A DNA stretch of 64,000 nt from Blastococcus saxobsidens. GTDB taxonomy: Bacteria > Actinomycetota > Actinomycetes > Mycobacteriales > Geodermatophilaceae. The DNA is taken from NCBI RefSeq assembly GCF_002938435.1, contig NZ_POQT01000009.1:1-64000 (forward strand). The letters are read 5' to 3'. Both the position numbers and the translations under genes were made by a program. The notes under the pieces were generated by a model. That model saw only the letters and a program-made list of their open reading frames with translations, did no database searches and had not been told where the DNA came from. Below, in pieces: positions 24,608 through 32,622 of the stretch (its first letter is position 1; each line of letters begins with the position of its first letter).

Positions 24608-26875
24608 TCAGGTCCGGGTCAGGGCGAGCAGCGCGATGTCGTCGGCCCGGTGCGCCCCCGCCAGCTCCGACAGCAGCCGGTCGCACAGCGCGTCCGGGTC
24701 GGCCGAGCAGGCCCGGCGGGCCACCTCCAGCAACCGGTCCATCCCCGCATCGATGTCGGCGTCCCGGCTCTCCACCAGCCCGTCGGTGAAGAGCACCAGG
24801 GTCGCCCCCATCGGTAGGACGCCCACCCACTCCTGGACCGGGCCCTCGGCCGCGGGGGCACCCAGCATCCGGGTCGGCCGCACCGGCAGGAACTCCGCCG
24901 AGCCGCCCCCGCACAGCACGGGCGGCAGGTGCCCGGCCGACGCCAGCCGCAGCTCCCCCGACGCCGGATCCAGCAGGCCGAAGAGCACCGTCGCCATCCG
25001 CTGCAGCTCGAACAGCTCCCAGTTGCTCTGCAGCCGCTCGATCAGCGCGGCGGGCGACAGCCGGTCGGCCATCTGCGCGCGGCAGACGCTGCGCAGCTGC
25101 CCCATCGTGGCGGCGGCGGTGATGTCGTGCCCGACCACGTCGCCCACCAGCAGACCGACGAGGTCCCCGGGCAGCCGGACGACGTCGTAGAAGTCCCCGC
25201 CCACGTCCACGCCCTGGGTCGCAGCCACGTAGCGCACCGACGTCCGCAGGCCCGGTACCTGCGGCGGCCGCGGCGGCAGCAGGCTCTCCTGCAGGGTGTG
25301 CGATGTCTGCTCGGCGAACTCGAACCGCCGCGCCTTGTCCACCACCTGCGACAGGTGCAGGGCCAGTTGCTCGGCCACCTCCACGTCTGCCGCGGTGAAC
25401 GGCTCGCGCTCCCGGTCGGTGGCCAGGGTGATGACGCCGAGGCGCCGCCCCTCGGTCAGCATCGGCACGCTCACCACCGAGCCGATGTCCAGCTGTCGCA
25501 CGATGTCCCGGTGGTCCCCGGCGAGGGTCATGGCCTCCAGCCGCGTCTCGTCCACGTCGCGCACCCACTGCGTGCGCCGCTCCCGCAGGGCGCGCACCCC
25601 CGGATGCCCCGGCGCCTGACCTGCCAGCTGCTTCTCGCGCAGCACGTCCAGGAGCGGCTGCCGGGCGGGATCGCGGTGGCGGACGGCCGGCCGGGTCAGG
25701 CCGTGCTCGGTGACCAGGTCGATGAGGCAGACGTCGGCCAGCCGGTCGACCGCCAGCGCCGCGAGCCGCTCCATCGTGTCCTCGACGCCGGCGGCCCCGG
25801 CCATCAGCCGCGCGGCCTCCAGCAGGAACGCGGACCGTTCCGCCTGCCGCATCGACTCCTCCTGCAACCGCGCCCGCTCCAGCGCCTGGCCCGCCTGCCG
25901 GCCCAGCGTGTACAGCAGGTCGACCAGCGACGTCGCCATCTGCCGGCGCTGGCCCGGCTCCTCCAGGCTGATCAGCTGCCCGGGAGCGCCCTCCCCCAGC
26001 GCCAGCACCAGCACACCCAGCCGCTTGCTGTCGGCAGCCACCGGCACGATGACCAGTTCGTTCGTCCCTCCTTCGGCCATCGCTGCGGCGAGCTCTGGCT
26101 GGCCCGCCCGCAACCGGGGGTCCAGCACGATCGACCGCACGCCCTGCGCCATCTCCAGCGCCAGCCGGCTGCCCGCCGCCTCCCGCAGCCGCCGCAGCAG
26201 GTCGCGGGACAGCCCCTCGGCCCGCACCGGCCGCAGCGCCGGCAGCTCGCGGGGGTCGTCGGCCTCCCCGTGCACCAGCACCAGCGCCGCGCCGTGCGCC
26301 TTCAGCGCCGCCCGGCTGCGCTGCACGATGACCGTCGCCACGTCCTCGACCGTGGTCGCCGCCGCCAGGTCGAACACGACCTTCTGCACCGTGCGCGAGC
26401 GCCCCTCGGACTCCTCGGCCAGCCGCTGCGCGGCCAGCAGCTCCCGCTCGTAGCGCCGGCGCGCGGTCGCCTCGAACAGGGTGGCGCGCACCAGCAGCGG
26501 CCGGCCGTCGGCGTCCCGCAGCTCGACGGCGTTGAGCAGGCAGGGCAGCAGCGACCCGTCCACCCGCTGGATGTCGATGGCGATCTCCCGCACCGCGCCC
26601 TGCATGCGCAGCAGCGGCACCATGTGGGTCTCGTGGAAGACCCGGCCGCCCACGCTCAGCAGGTCCTGGAAGCGGCTGTTCATCAGGTCGTCGGGCAGCC
26701 GGCCGGTCCAGGCGCAGAACGTCCGGTTCACCTTGACGATCCGGCCGTCGGGCAGCGTGGAGAGGTACCCCATGGGCGCGTTCTCGTAGAGATCGGCCGG
26801 GTCGTCCTCCAGCAGCCGGTCCAGGGAGGCCGAGGAGGAGGCGGCGCCCGGGTCGACCGGGCCGGCGCCGCTCAT
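24608..26875 (-). CDS. PAS-GAF-GAF-PP2C (SpoIIE-type) phosphatase, RsbP-like
   Basis: A 755-residue signalling phosphatase. A PAS domain (about 25-140; ENAPMGYLSTLPDGRIVKVNRTF) is followed by a coiled stretch and two GAF domains (about 165-330 and 345-500). A C-terminal SpoIIE/PP2C phosphatase (about 530-755) has metal-binding DVGGDFYDVV, GDVVGHDITAAATMGQLR and a terminal ADDIALLAL. Such enzymes dephosphorylate STAS anti-anti-sigma proteins and so release a stress sigma factor. Its start overlaps the stop of the alpha/beta hydrolase gene by 4 bp (ATGA), the same pairing as Bacillus RsbQ-RsbP, where the hydrolase supplies a ligand for the PAS domain. The extra GAF domains are unlike RsbP. Confidence 0.93.
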   Translation of the reverse strand: MSGAGPVDPGAASSSASLDRLLEDDPADLYENAPMGYLSTLPDGRIVKVNRTFCAWTGRLPDDLMNSRFQDLLSVGGRVFHETHMVPLLRMQGAVREIAIDIQRVDGSLLPCLLNAVELRDADGRPLLVRATLFEATARRRYERELLAAQRLAEESEGRSRTVQKVVFDLAAATTVEDVATVIVQRSRAALKAHGAALVLVHGEADDPRELPALRPVRAEGLSRDLLRRLREAAGSRLALEMAQGVRSIVLDPRLRAGQPELAAAMAEGGTNELVIVPVAADSKRLGVLVLALGEGAPGQLISLEEPGQRRQMATSLVDLLYTLGRQAGQALERARLQEESMRQAERSAFLLEAARLMAGAAGVEDTMERLAALAVDRLADVCLIDLVTEHGLTRPAVRHRDPARQPLLDVLREKQLAGQAPGHPGVRALRERRTQWVRDVDETRLEAMTLAGDHRDIVRQLDIGSVVSVPMLTEGRRLGVITLATDREREPFTAADVEVAEQLALHLSQVVDKARRFEFAEQTSHTLQESLLPPRPPQVPGLRTSVRYVAATQGVDVGGDFYDVVRLPGDLVGLLVGDVVGHDITAAATMGQLRSVCRAQMADRLSPAALIERLQSNWELFELQRMATVLFGLLDPASGELRLASAGHLPPVLCGGGSAEFLPVRPTRMLGAPAAEGPVQEWVGVLPMGATLVLFTDGLVESRDADIDAGMDRLLEVARRACSADPDALCDRLLSELAGAHRADDIALLALTRT

Positions 26876-27672
26876 CGGCTCAGGAAGTCACGGATGGCGG
26901 CCGCCGTCTCCTCCGGTGCGGACAGCTGCGGCACGTGCCCGGTGGCCGCCAGCCGCACCAGCTCGCTGCCCCCGATGCGCGAGTGCACGTACACGCCCAC
27001 GCTGTCCGGTGCGATCGCGTCGGCGCTGCACTGGAGCACCAGCGTCGGCACCGCGATGCCGTCGAGGTCGCCGCGGTTGTCCGACAGGAAGGTCACCCGC
27101 GCGAACTGCCGGGCGATGTCCGGTGCGGTGCGGCAGAAGCTGTTGGTGAGCTCCTCGGCCAGCTCCGGCCGGTCAGGGTTGCCCATGATCACCGGCGCCA
27201 TCTCCGCCGACCAGCCGAGGTGGTTGCTGTCCAGCGCGTCGAGCAGGCCGACGATGTCGGTGCGGCTGAACCCGCCCACGTAGTCGCCGTCGTCGACGTA
27301 CCGGGGGTTCGGGCCGATCATCACCAGCGCGCCGAACAGCTCCGGCGCCCGGTGGTAGGCCAGCACGCCGATCATCGCGCTCACCGAGTGGCCGACCAGG
27401 ACGACGTCGCTCAGGCCCAGCTCCCGGCAGATCTCCACGACGTCGCAGGCATACCCGTCGAGGGAGGCGTACTTCTCGTGGTCGTAGGCCGACAGGTCCG
27501 AGCGCCCGGAGCCGACGTGGTCGAACAGCACGACCTTGTGGTCGCGCTCGAACTCCGGGGTCACCAGGCGCCACATGGTCTGGTCGCAGCCGAAGCCGTG
27601 GACGAACACGAGGGGGCGACCGGACGGCACGCCACAGACGGTCACCCGGTTGCGGAACACGACGCTCCCCAT
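26872..27672 (-). CDS. rsbQ: RsbQ-like alpha/beta hydrolase
   Basis: A 266-residue alpha/beta hydrolase with the RsbQ signature VHGFGCDQTMWR and nucleophile motif LVGHSVSAM. Counting from this start, the triad is Ser96, Asp218 (QCSADAIAP) and His246 (GHVPQL), essentially the positions known for Bacillus RsbQ (Ser96, Asp219, His247). RsbQ is needed with the PAS-phosphatase RsbP for energy-stress activation of sigma-B; the family also includes strigolactone/karrikin receptors. TACGGT (27680-27685, reverse strand) lies 7 nt before the ATG, so the operon is probably leaderless. It is the first gene, coupled to the phosphatase. Confidence 0.92.
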   Translation of the reverse strand: MGSVVFRNRVTVCGVPSGRPLVFVHGFGCDQTMWRLVTPEFERDHKVVLFDHVGSGRSDLSAYDHEKYASLDGYACDVVEICRELGLSDVVLVGHSVSAMIGVLAYHRAPELFGALVMIGPNPRYVDDGDYVGGFSRTDIVGLLDALDSNHLGWSAEMAPVIMGNPDRPELAEELTNSFCRTAPDIARQFARVTFLSDNRGDLDGIAVPTLVLQCSADAIAPDSVGVYVHSRIGGSELVRLAATGHVPQLSAPEETAAAIRDFLSR

Positions 27673-27932
27673 CCACCCGACCGTAGTGGACCGTCCGCCC
27701 GCTGTCGCCGCTCCCGGCGCCCGCTCCGGAACTGGTCCGCACGGCGTCCGGAGCCACGCCGGCTCACCCACGGTCACCTCGGGACGACGTCGTGACGCGG
27801 ACCCGCCGGGCCGCACCGAGGCCCGCCCGCACCGACCCGGAAACCGGTGTCCGCCGCGGCGCCGCCGGTCCTACCCTCCCCGGCATCCCGCTCCACCGCG
27901 AGCACCCGGCCCGACCGCCCACGAGGTGCGCC

Positions 27933-28694
27933 ATGACCGCTACCGCGGTCCGCTCCTTCTCCCCGACAGTCCCCCGCCCGCGGCGCCCCGTCGACGCGGC
28001 CCCCGTCAGCACCGCGGCACCGGTCCGGAGCCGCGCCGCGGCCTACCAGCGGGTGCTGCACCAGCTGGTGCGCCGCGAGCTGCGCACGCTGGCCGACCTC
28101 GCCGGCTGGGCGCCCGACGGCGAGTGCGCGCGCACCGGGACGCTGGGCTGCCACGCCGGGCTGGTCTCCCGCGTGCTGCTGCACCACCACGCGGTCGAGC
28201 GGGAGGCGCTCTGGCCGGCCCTGCTGCGCGCCGTCCCCGACGCCGAGCGCGCCGCCGCCGAGACCGCGGTCTCGGAGTGGACCCTCGCCTGCTCCCGGAT
28301 CGACGCCCGGCTGCGCGATCTGGACACCACCGCCCGGCAGTGGGCCGTCGCCGGTACCGCTCCGGCCCGCCTCGCCTTCGCCCGCGCCTGCCGGGCCCTC
28401 GCCGACGACGTCGACGCGCAGACCACCGCGGAGGAGGAGACCCTGCTCCCCCTGCTCGACCGGCACCTGACCGACGCCGGGTGGACGGCGATCAGCCGGA
28501 CCGTGCGGTGCGGGCTGCCGGCGCGCCAGCGGCTGCTGGTGCTCGGCCTCGCCCTCGAGGACGCCTGCGCCGGCGACCGCGCCCGGCTGCTGCACGGCGT
28601 GCCCCGCGGCACCCGGCTGGCGTGGCGCCTCTACGGCGAGGGCCGCTTCCGGGCCAGCGTCGTCCGGCTGCGCGGCGCCCCGCCGGCGGCGTGA
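27933..28694 (+). CDS. Hemerythrin-domain protein
   Basis: A 253-residue protein with a hemerythrin-like four-helix bundle from about residue 35 to 190. Candidate di-iron ligands are in HQLVRRELRTLADL, SRVLLHHHAVEREALWPALL and DAQTTAEEETLLPLLDRH. The C-terminal 60 residues (GLPARQRLLVLGLALEDACAGDRARLL) are a helical extension found in related actinobacterial proteins. Hemerythrins bind oxygen, NO or protect iron centres. An ACGAGG ribosome site precedes ATG 27933. The gene is convergent, 7 bp from a tiny zinc-ribbon gene. Confidence 0.88.
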   Translation: MTATAVRSFSPTVPRPRRPVDAAPVSTAAPVRSRAAAYQRVLHQLVRRELRTLADLAGWAPDGECARTGTLGCHAGLVSRVLLHHHAVEREALWPALLRAVPDAERAAAETAVSEWTLACSRIDARLRDLDTTARQWAVAGTAPARLAFARACRALADDVDAQTTAEEETLLPLLDRHLTDAGWTAISRTVRCGLPARQRLLVLGLALEDACAGDRARLLHGVPRGTRLAWRLYGEGRFRASVVRLRGAPPAA

Positions 28695-28701
28695 CCGGCG
28701 G

Positions 28702-28809
28702 TCAGTAGCGGGAGGTCCCGCAGTCCCGGCACCGCTTGCGCGCGGTCGTCACCTCGTGCCGGCAGTTGTCGCAGACCCACGTGGTCCGCTCCTTCGTCGT
28801 CGTGCTCAT
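28702..28809 (-). CDS. 35-residue zinc-ribbon microprotein
   Basis: A very short gene encoding 35 residues with two CxxC pairs, CDNC (13-16) and CRDC (27-30), separated by ten residues rich in Arg, Lys and Thr, and ending GTSRY. This is a compact zinc ribbon. It has its own ATG and a well-placed GGGGAG ribosome site. The stretch WVCDNCRHEV recalls rubredoxin-like or ribosomal-type zinc ribbons. It may bind nucleic acid or a partner protein; function unknown. The gene is convergent with the hemerythrin gene and divergent from helD. Confidence 0.7.
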   Translation of the reverse strand: MSTTTKERTTWVCDNCRHEVTTARKRCRDCGTSRY

Positions 28810-28859
28810 GGCGATCTCCCCTCGGGTCACTGGCTCATGCGGAACGCTAGGAGCCGGAT

Positions 28860-28881
28860 GTGTCCCCGAGGTGTCCCCTCC
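28860..28881. repeat. 11-bp direct repeat GTGTCCCC between divergent genes
   Basis: GTGTCCCCGAG and GTGTCCCCTCC lie head to tail with an 11-bp period, in the 214-bp region between the zinc-ribbon gene and helD. The spacing of one helical turn would suit a regulator bound to one DNA face. Confidence 0.35.
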
Positions 28882-29023
28882 GTGTACTTCTCGACGCCGA
28901 CCCGCGGCGTCGACGTGGCCGGTGCCACCCGGGTCGCGGGTGACACGGACGGGAAGATCCGCGCAGGATGGGCAGTTGCGCCGCGGGCGCGATCCACCCG
29001 TACCCCGGTGAAAGCGATGGGCT

Positions 29024-31333
29024 TTGTCGACAGTGCGAGACCCCGACCCGCAGGACGCCGAGCTGGCGGCCGAGCAGGCCTACGTGGGCGGACTGCACCG
29101 CCGGCTGGACGAGCTGCGCGCCCGCACCGTCGCGCGCCTCTCCGACGCCCTGGCCCTGGTCCCCCACAACCCGCAGGCCATCGGCGAGCGCGACGCCGCG
29201 GTGGAGCTGCACGCCCAGCGCATCGTCGCCCTCGACGCCGCCGACCACGGGCTGTGCTTCGGCCGGCTGGACCGGCACGACGCCGAGGTGCCCCGCTACA
29301 TCGGCCGGATCGGCCTCAACACCGAGGACGGCCGCGAGGAACCGCTGCTGGTCGACTGGCGCGCCCCCGCCGCGCAGCCCTTCTACACCGCCACCCCGTT
29401 GCACGACCTCGGCGTCCGCCGCCGCCGGCACCTGCGCACCCGCGGCCGGACCGTCGTCGGCCTGACCGACGAGACCCTCGACCTCTCCGACCCCGACCTC
29501 GCGCAGCGGTCCGGGCTCGCCGGGGAGTCGGTGCTCCTGGCCGCGCTGAACGCCACGCGCACCGGTCGGATGAGCGACATCGTCCGCACCATCCAGGCCG
29601 AGCAGGACCGGATCATCCGTGCCGACCACCGCGGCGTCCTGGTCGTGCAGGGCGGCCCGGGCACCGGCAAGACCGCCGTCGCCCTGCACCGCGCCGCCTA
29701 CCTGCTCTACACCCACCGCGAGCGGCTGGCCCGCAGCGGCCTGCTGATCGTCGGCCCCTCCCCCACCTTCCTCGGCTACATCGCCGACGTGCTGCCCTCC
29801 CTCGGCGAGACCGGCGTCGTGCTCACCGACCTCGGTGGGCTGCGGCCCGGCCTGGACGCGCACGCCCAGGAGGCGCCGAAGGTCGCCGAGGTCAAGGGCC
29901 GCCCGGCGATGGTGCGGGTCGTCGCGACCGCCGTGCGCGACCGCCAGGCGGTGCTCGACAAGCCCGTCGTGCTGACCGTCGACGGCACGCCGATCCGCTT
30001 CGCCAAGGCCGATGCCGCCCAGGTGCGCAGCCGCGCGCGGGGGGCGTCCCGGCTGCACAACGAGGCCCGTCCGGCCGCCGTCCGCGCGGTCATCGACATC
30101 GTCGCGCGCAAGTACGCCGACAAGCTGGGCGAGAACGTCCTCGGCGGCGCCAACCTGATGGGCCCCGAGGACGTCGCCGCCCTGCGCCGCGAGGTCGCCA
30201 CCGAGCCGGCCGTGCACGCGCTGGCCGACCGGCTCTGGCCGCGGCTGACCGCCGAGCGGCTGATCGGCGAGCTGTTCTCCTCCCGCCGGCGGCTGGAGTC
30301 GGCCACCAAGGGGTGGAGCGGGACCGACCGCGAGCTGCTGCTCCGCCCGGCCTCGGCCCCGTGGACCCCCGCCGACGTGCCGCTGCTCGAGGAGGCCGAC
30401 GAGCTGCTCGGCGTCGACGACTCCGCCGAGCGCGACCGGGAGCGCCGCGAGCGGCAGCGCCGGCTGCGGCACGCGCAGGAGACCCTCGACCTGCTGCACG
30501 GTTCCCGCTCCACCGACTGGGAGACCGAGGACGAGTCCGAGGAGCTGTCGGCCGGCGACCTGCTCGACGCCGAGGGCCTGGCCGGGCGGCACGAGGAGCG
30601 CGACAGCCGGTCGACCGCCCAGCGGGCCGCGGCCGACCGCACCTGGACCTACGGGCACGTCATCGTCGACGAGGCGCAGGAGCTCTCCTCGATGGCCTGG
30701 CGGGTGCTGCTCCGCCGGATCCCCACCCGCTCGATGACCCTGGTCGGCGACGTCGCCCAGACCTCCACGCTGGCCGGCGCCACCAGCTGGCGGGAGGTGC
30801 TCGAGCCGCACCTCGGCAGCACCTGGCGCCTGGAGGAGCTCACCGTCAACTACCGGACGCCGGCCGAGATCATGGCCGTGGCCGCGGACGTGCTGGCCGC
30901 CGGCGGCGCCGCCGCATCGGCCGCGGAGTCGGTGCGCTCCACCGGCGAGCTGCCGTGGTCGCACCAGGTGACCGAGGACGGGTTCACCGGCGCCGTCGCC
31001 GCGGCGGCTGCGGAGTACGACGCCGAGGACGGCACGCTCGCCGTCATCGTCCCGTTCAGCCGGCTGGACGCCGTCACCGCCGCGGTCCGGCAGGCCCTGC
31101 CCTCGGCGTCCGGCGACGGCGACCTGACCAGCGGCCCCGTGGTCCTCACACCCGAGGGCAGCAAGGGCCTGGAGTTCGACTCGGTGCTGGTCGGCGACCC
31201 CGTCGGGATCATCGCCGACGGCGTGCGCGGGCACAACGACCTCTACGTGGCGCTCACCCGGGCCACCCAGCGGCTCGGCGTCGTGCACCCCGGCGAGCTC
31301 CCGCCGGAGCTCAAGGGCCTCGACCCGCGCTGA
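29024..31333 (+). CDS. helD: HelD-family RNA polymerase-recycling ATPase
   Basis: A 769-residue UvrD/Rep-like protein of the HelD family, which removes and recycles stalled RNA polymerase in Gram-positive bacteria. The N-terminal coiled coil (QAYVGGLHRRLDELRARTVARL) and HGLCFGRLD with YIGRIGL match mycobacterial HelD. ATPase motifs are GGPGTGKTAVALH, IVDEAQELSSMAW, LVGDVAQTS, NYRTPAEIM, GSKGLEF and LYVALTRATQRL. Some HelD proteins protect against rifamycins. The start is either TTG 29024 or GTG 29033; neither has a good ribosome site. It converges on the P450 gene. Confidence 0.92.
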   Translation: MSTVRDPDPQDAELAAEQAYVGGLHRRLDELRARTVARLSDALALVPHNPQAIGERDAAVELHAQRIVALDAADHGLCFGRLDRHDAEVPRYIGRIGLNTEDGREEPLLVDWRAPAAQPFYTATPLHDLGVRRRRHLRTRGRTVVGLTDETLDLSDPDLAQRSGLAGESVLLAALNATRTGRMSDIVRTIQAEQDRIIRADHRGVLVVQGGPGTGKTAVALHRAAYLLYTHRERLARSGLLIVGPSPTFLGYIADVLPSLGETGVVLTDLGGLRPGLDAHAQEAPKVAEVKGRPAMVRVVATAVRDRQAVLDKPVVLTVDGTPIRFAKADAAQVRSRARGASRLHNEARPAAVRAVIDIVARKYADKLGENVLGGANLMGPEDVAALRREVATEPAVHALADRLWPRLTAERLIGELFSSRRRLESATKGWSGTDRELLLRPASAPWTPADVPLLEEADELLGVDDSAERDRERRERQRRLRHAQETLDLLHGSRSTDWETEDESEELSAGDLLDAEGLAGRHEERDSRSTAQRAAADRTWTYGHVIVDEAQELSSMAWRVLLRRIPTRSMTLVGDVAQTSTLAGATSWREVLEPHLGSTWRLEELTVNYRTPAEIMAVAADVLAAGGAAASAAESVRSTGELPWSHQVTEDGFTGAVAAAAAEYDAEDGTLAVIVPFSRLDAVTAAVRQALPSASGDGDLTSGPVVLTPEGSKGLEFDSVLVGDPVGIIADGVRGHNDLYVALTRATQRLGVVHPGELPPELKGLDPR

Positions 31334-31350
31334 GCCGGTGCCCGCGGTCT

Positions 31351-32580
31351 TCAGACGGTGCTGTTGACCCGGAGGACGACACCACTCCTCGGCCTGGCGG
31401 GGATGCGGTGCAGCGCGATGGTCAGGTCCTGCTCCGGCGCCTCCCAGTCCAGCCGGGCCAGCCGGACCGCCAGCGCGGACAGCAGCGCGACGGTGATCTG
31501 CTCGCCCGGGCAGCGGTGGTTGGTGCGCGGGTCGCCGCCGCCCTGCGGCACCAGCTCGAACTCGCCGATCTCGCGGTCCAGGAAGCGCTCGGGCCGGAAG
31601 GCGTAGGGGCTGTCCCACAGCTCCGGGTCGTGGTTCTGCCCGTAGAGGTCCAGCAGCACCATGGCGTTCTTCGGGATCTTCTCCCCGCCGAACTCCAGCT
31701 GCTGCGGCGCCCGGCCACCGATGAACGGCGCGAACGGGTAGAACCGGCGCACCTCGTGCGCCCACGCCTCCGCGAACGCCGGGTCCCCGCCGGCCAGCCG
31801 CTCCCGGTACTGCGGCCAGCGGATCAGCGCGTGCCCGGAGAACGCCATGAACCAGGCGACCGCCGTCGTCGGCCGGATGATGTTGAGCAGCTCCACCGCG
31901 GCCACCCGCGCCGAGAGCTGCGTGCCGTCGGCGTCCCGGTGCTTCGAGACGACGTCGACCGCCGACCCCTCCGGCACACGCGTGACGCCGCTGCGCACGT
32001 CGTGCACCAGCTCGGTCAGCCACCGCTGCCGGCGGCCACGGGCCCGCCGCGCCCGGACGTGCCGCGGACCGCCGGTGGCGAAGCCGTCGACCATCGCGAC
32101 CAGGTCGCGGGCCAGCGACGGCACCTCGTCGTCGCGCAGCGGGATCCCGGTCCACCGGGTCACCGCACCGGCGATCACCTGCGCCGACTCACCCATGAGC
32201 ACCACGAACGGCCGGCGCGTCCACTCCGGCACCGCGTCGTCCCAGGCGCTCGTGGTGCGCTGCACCAGCGAGGCGATGCCGTCCTCGCGCATCAGCAGCG
32301 AGACGAACATGGCCTTGCGCACCCGGTGCACCTCGCCGTCGAGGGTGTGCACCGCCCCCTTGCCGAACAGCGTGCCCTGCACCGGCTCGGGGATGGCGTG
32401 CGAGCGCCGCACGTGGTCCTCGTCGTAGAGGAACCGCGCCGCCTCCGGGCCCTCGATGCCGACCGCCGGCAGCCCACCGAGCCGCACACCCACCGCACGG
32501 CGCCCGGTGCGGCGGCGAACGTCGGGCAACCAGGCGTAGCCCTTGGCCAGCAGCGTGAGGCCGTTCTCGAGACGAGGCAT
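31351..32580 (-). CDS. CYP152-type cytochrome P450 (fatty acid peroxygenase/decarboxylase)
   Basis: A 409-residue cytochrome P450 of the CYP152 peroxygenase family, which uses hydrogen peroxide to hydroxylate or decarboxylate fatty acids. The heme loop GGGDPRTNHRCPGEQ puts the heme thiolate at Cys357. The I-helix has NIIRPTTAV, where Arg236-Pro237 replace the usual acid-alcohol pair and bind the fatty-acid carboxylate. LFGKGAVHTLDG places Phe72 and His78 where the alkene-forming OleT has Phe79 and His85. It is the last gene of a three-gene strand run, 42 bp after the SIR2 gene. ATG 32580 begins MPRLENG. Confidence 0.93.
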   Translation of the reverse strand: MPRLENGLTLLAKGYAWLPDVRRRTGRRAVGVRLGGLPAVGIEGPEAARFLYDEDHVRRSHAIPEPVQGTLFGKGAVHTLDGEVHRVRKAMFVSLLMREDGIASLVQRTTSAWDDAVPEWTRRPFVVLMGESAQVIAGAVTRWTGIPLRDDEVPSLARDLVAMVDGFATGGPRHVRARRARGRRQRWLTELVHDVRSGVTRVPEGSAVDVVSKHRDADGTQLSARVAAVELLNIIRPTTAVAWFMAFSGHALIRWPQYRERLAGGDPAFAEAWAHEVRRFYPFAPFIGGRAPQQLEFGGEKIPKNAMVLLDLYGQNHDPELWDSPYAFRPERFLDREIGEFELVPQGGGDPRTNHRCPGEQITVALLSALAVRLARLDWEAPEQDLTIALHRIPARPRSGVVLRVNSTV

Positions 32581-32622
32581 GGTCCGCTCGTGCCCACCCG
32601 CCCCGGTGGGCAATCCCGCGGA

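Noticed and set aside
29024-29040. Rifamycin-associated element upstream of helD
   Set aside because: No inverted repeat of that kind was seen in 28810-29023.
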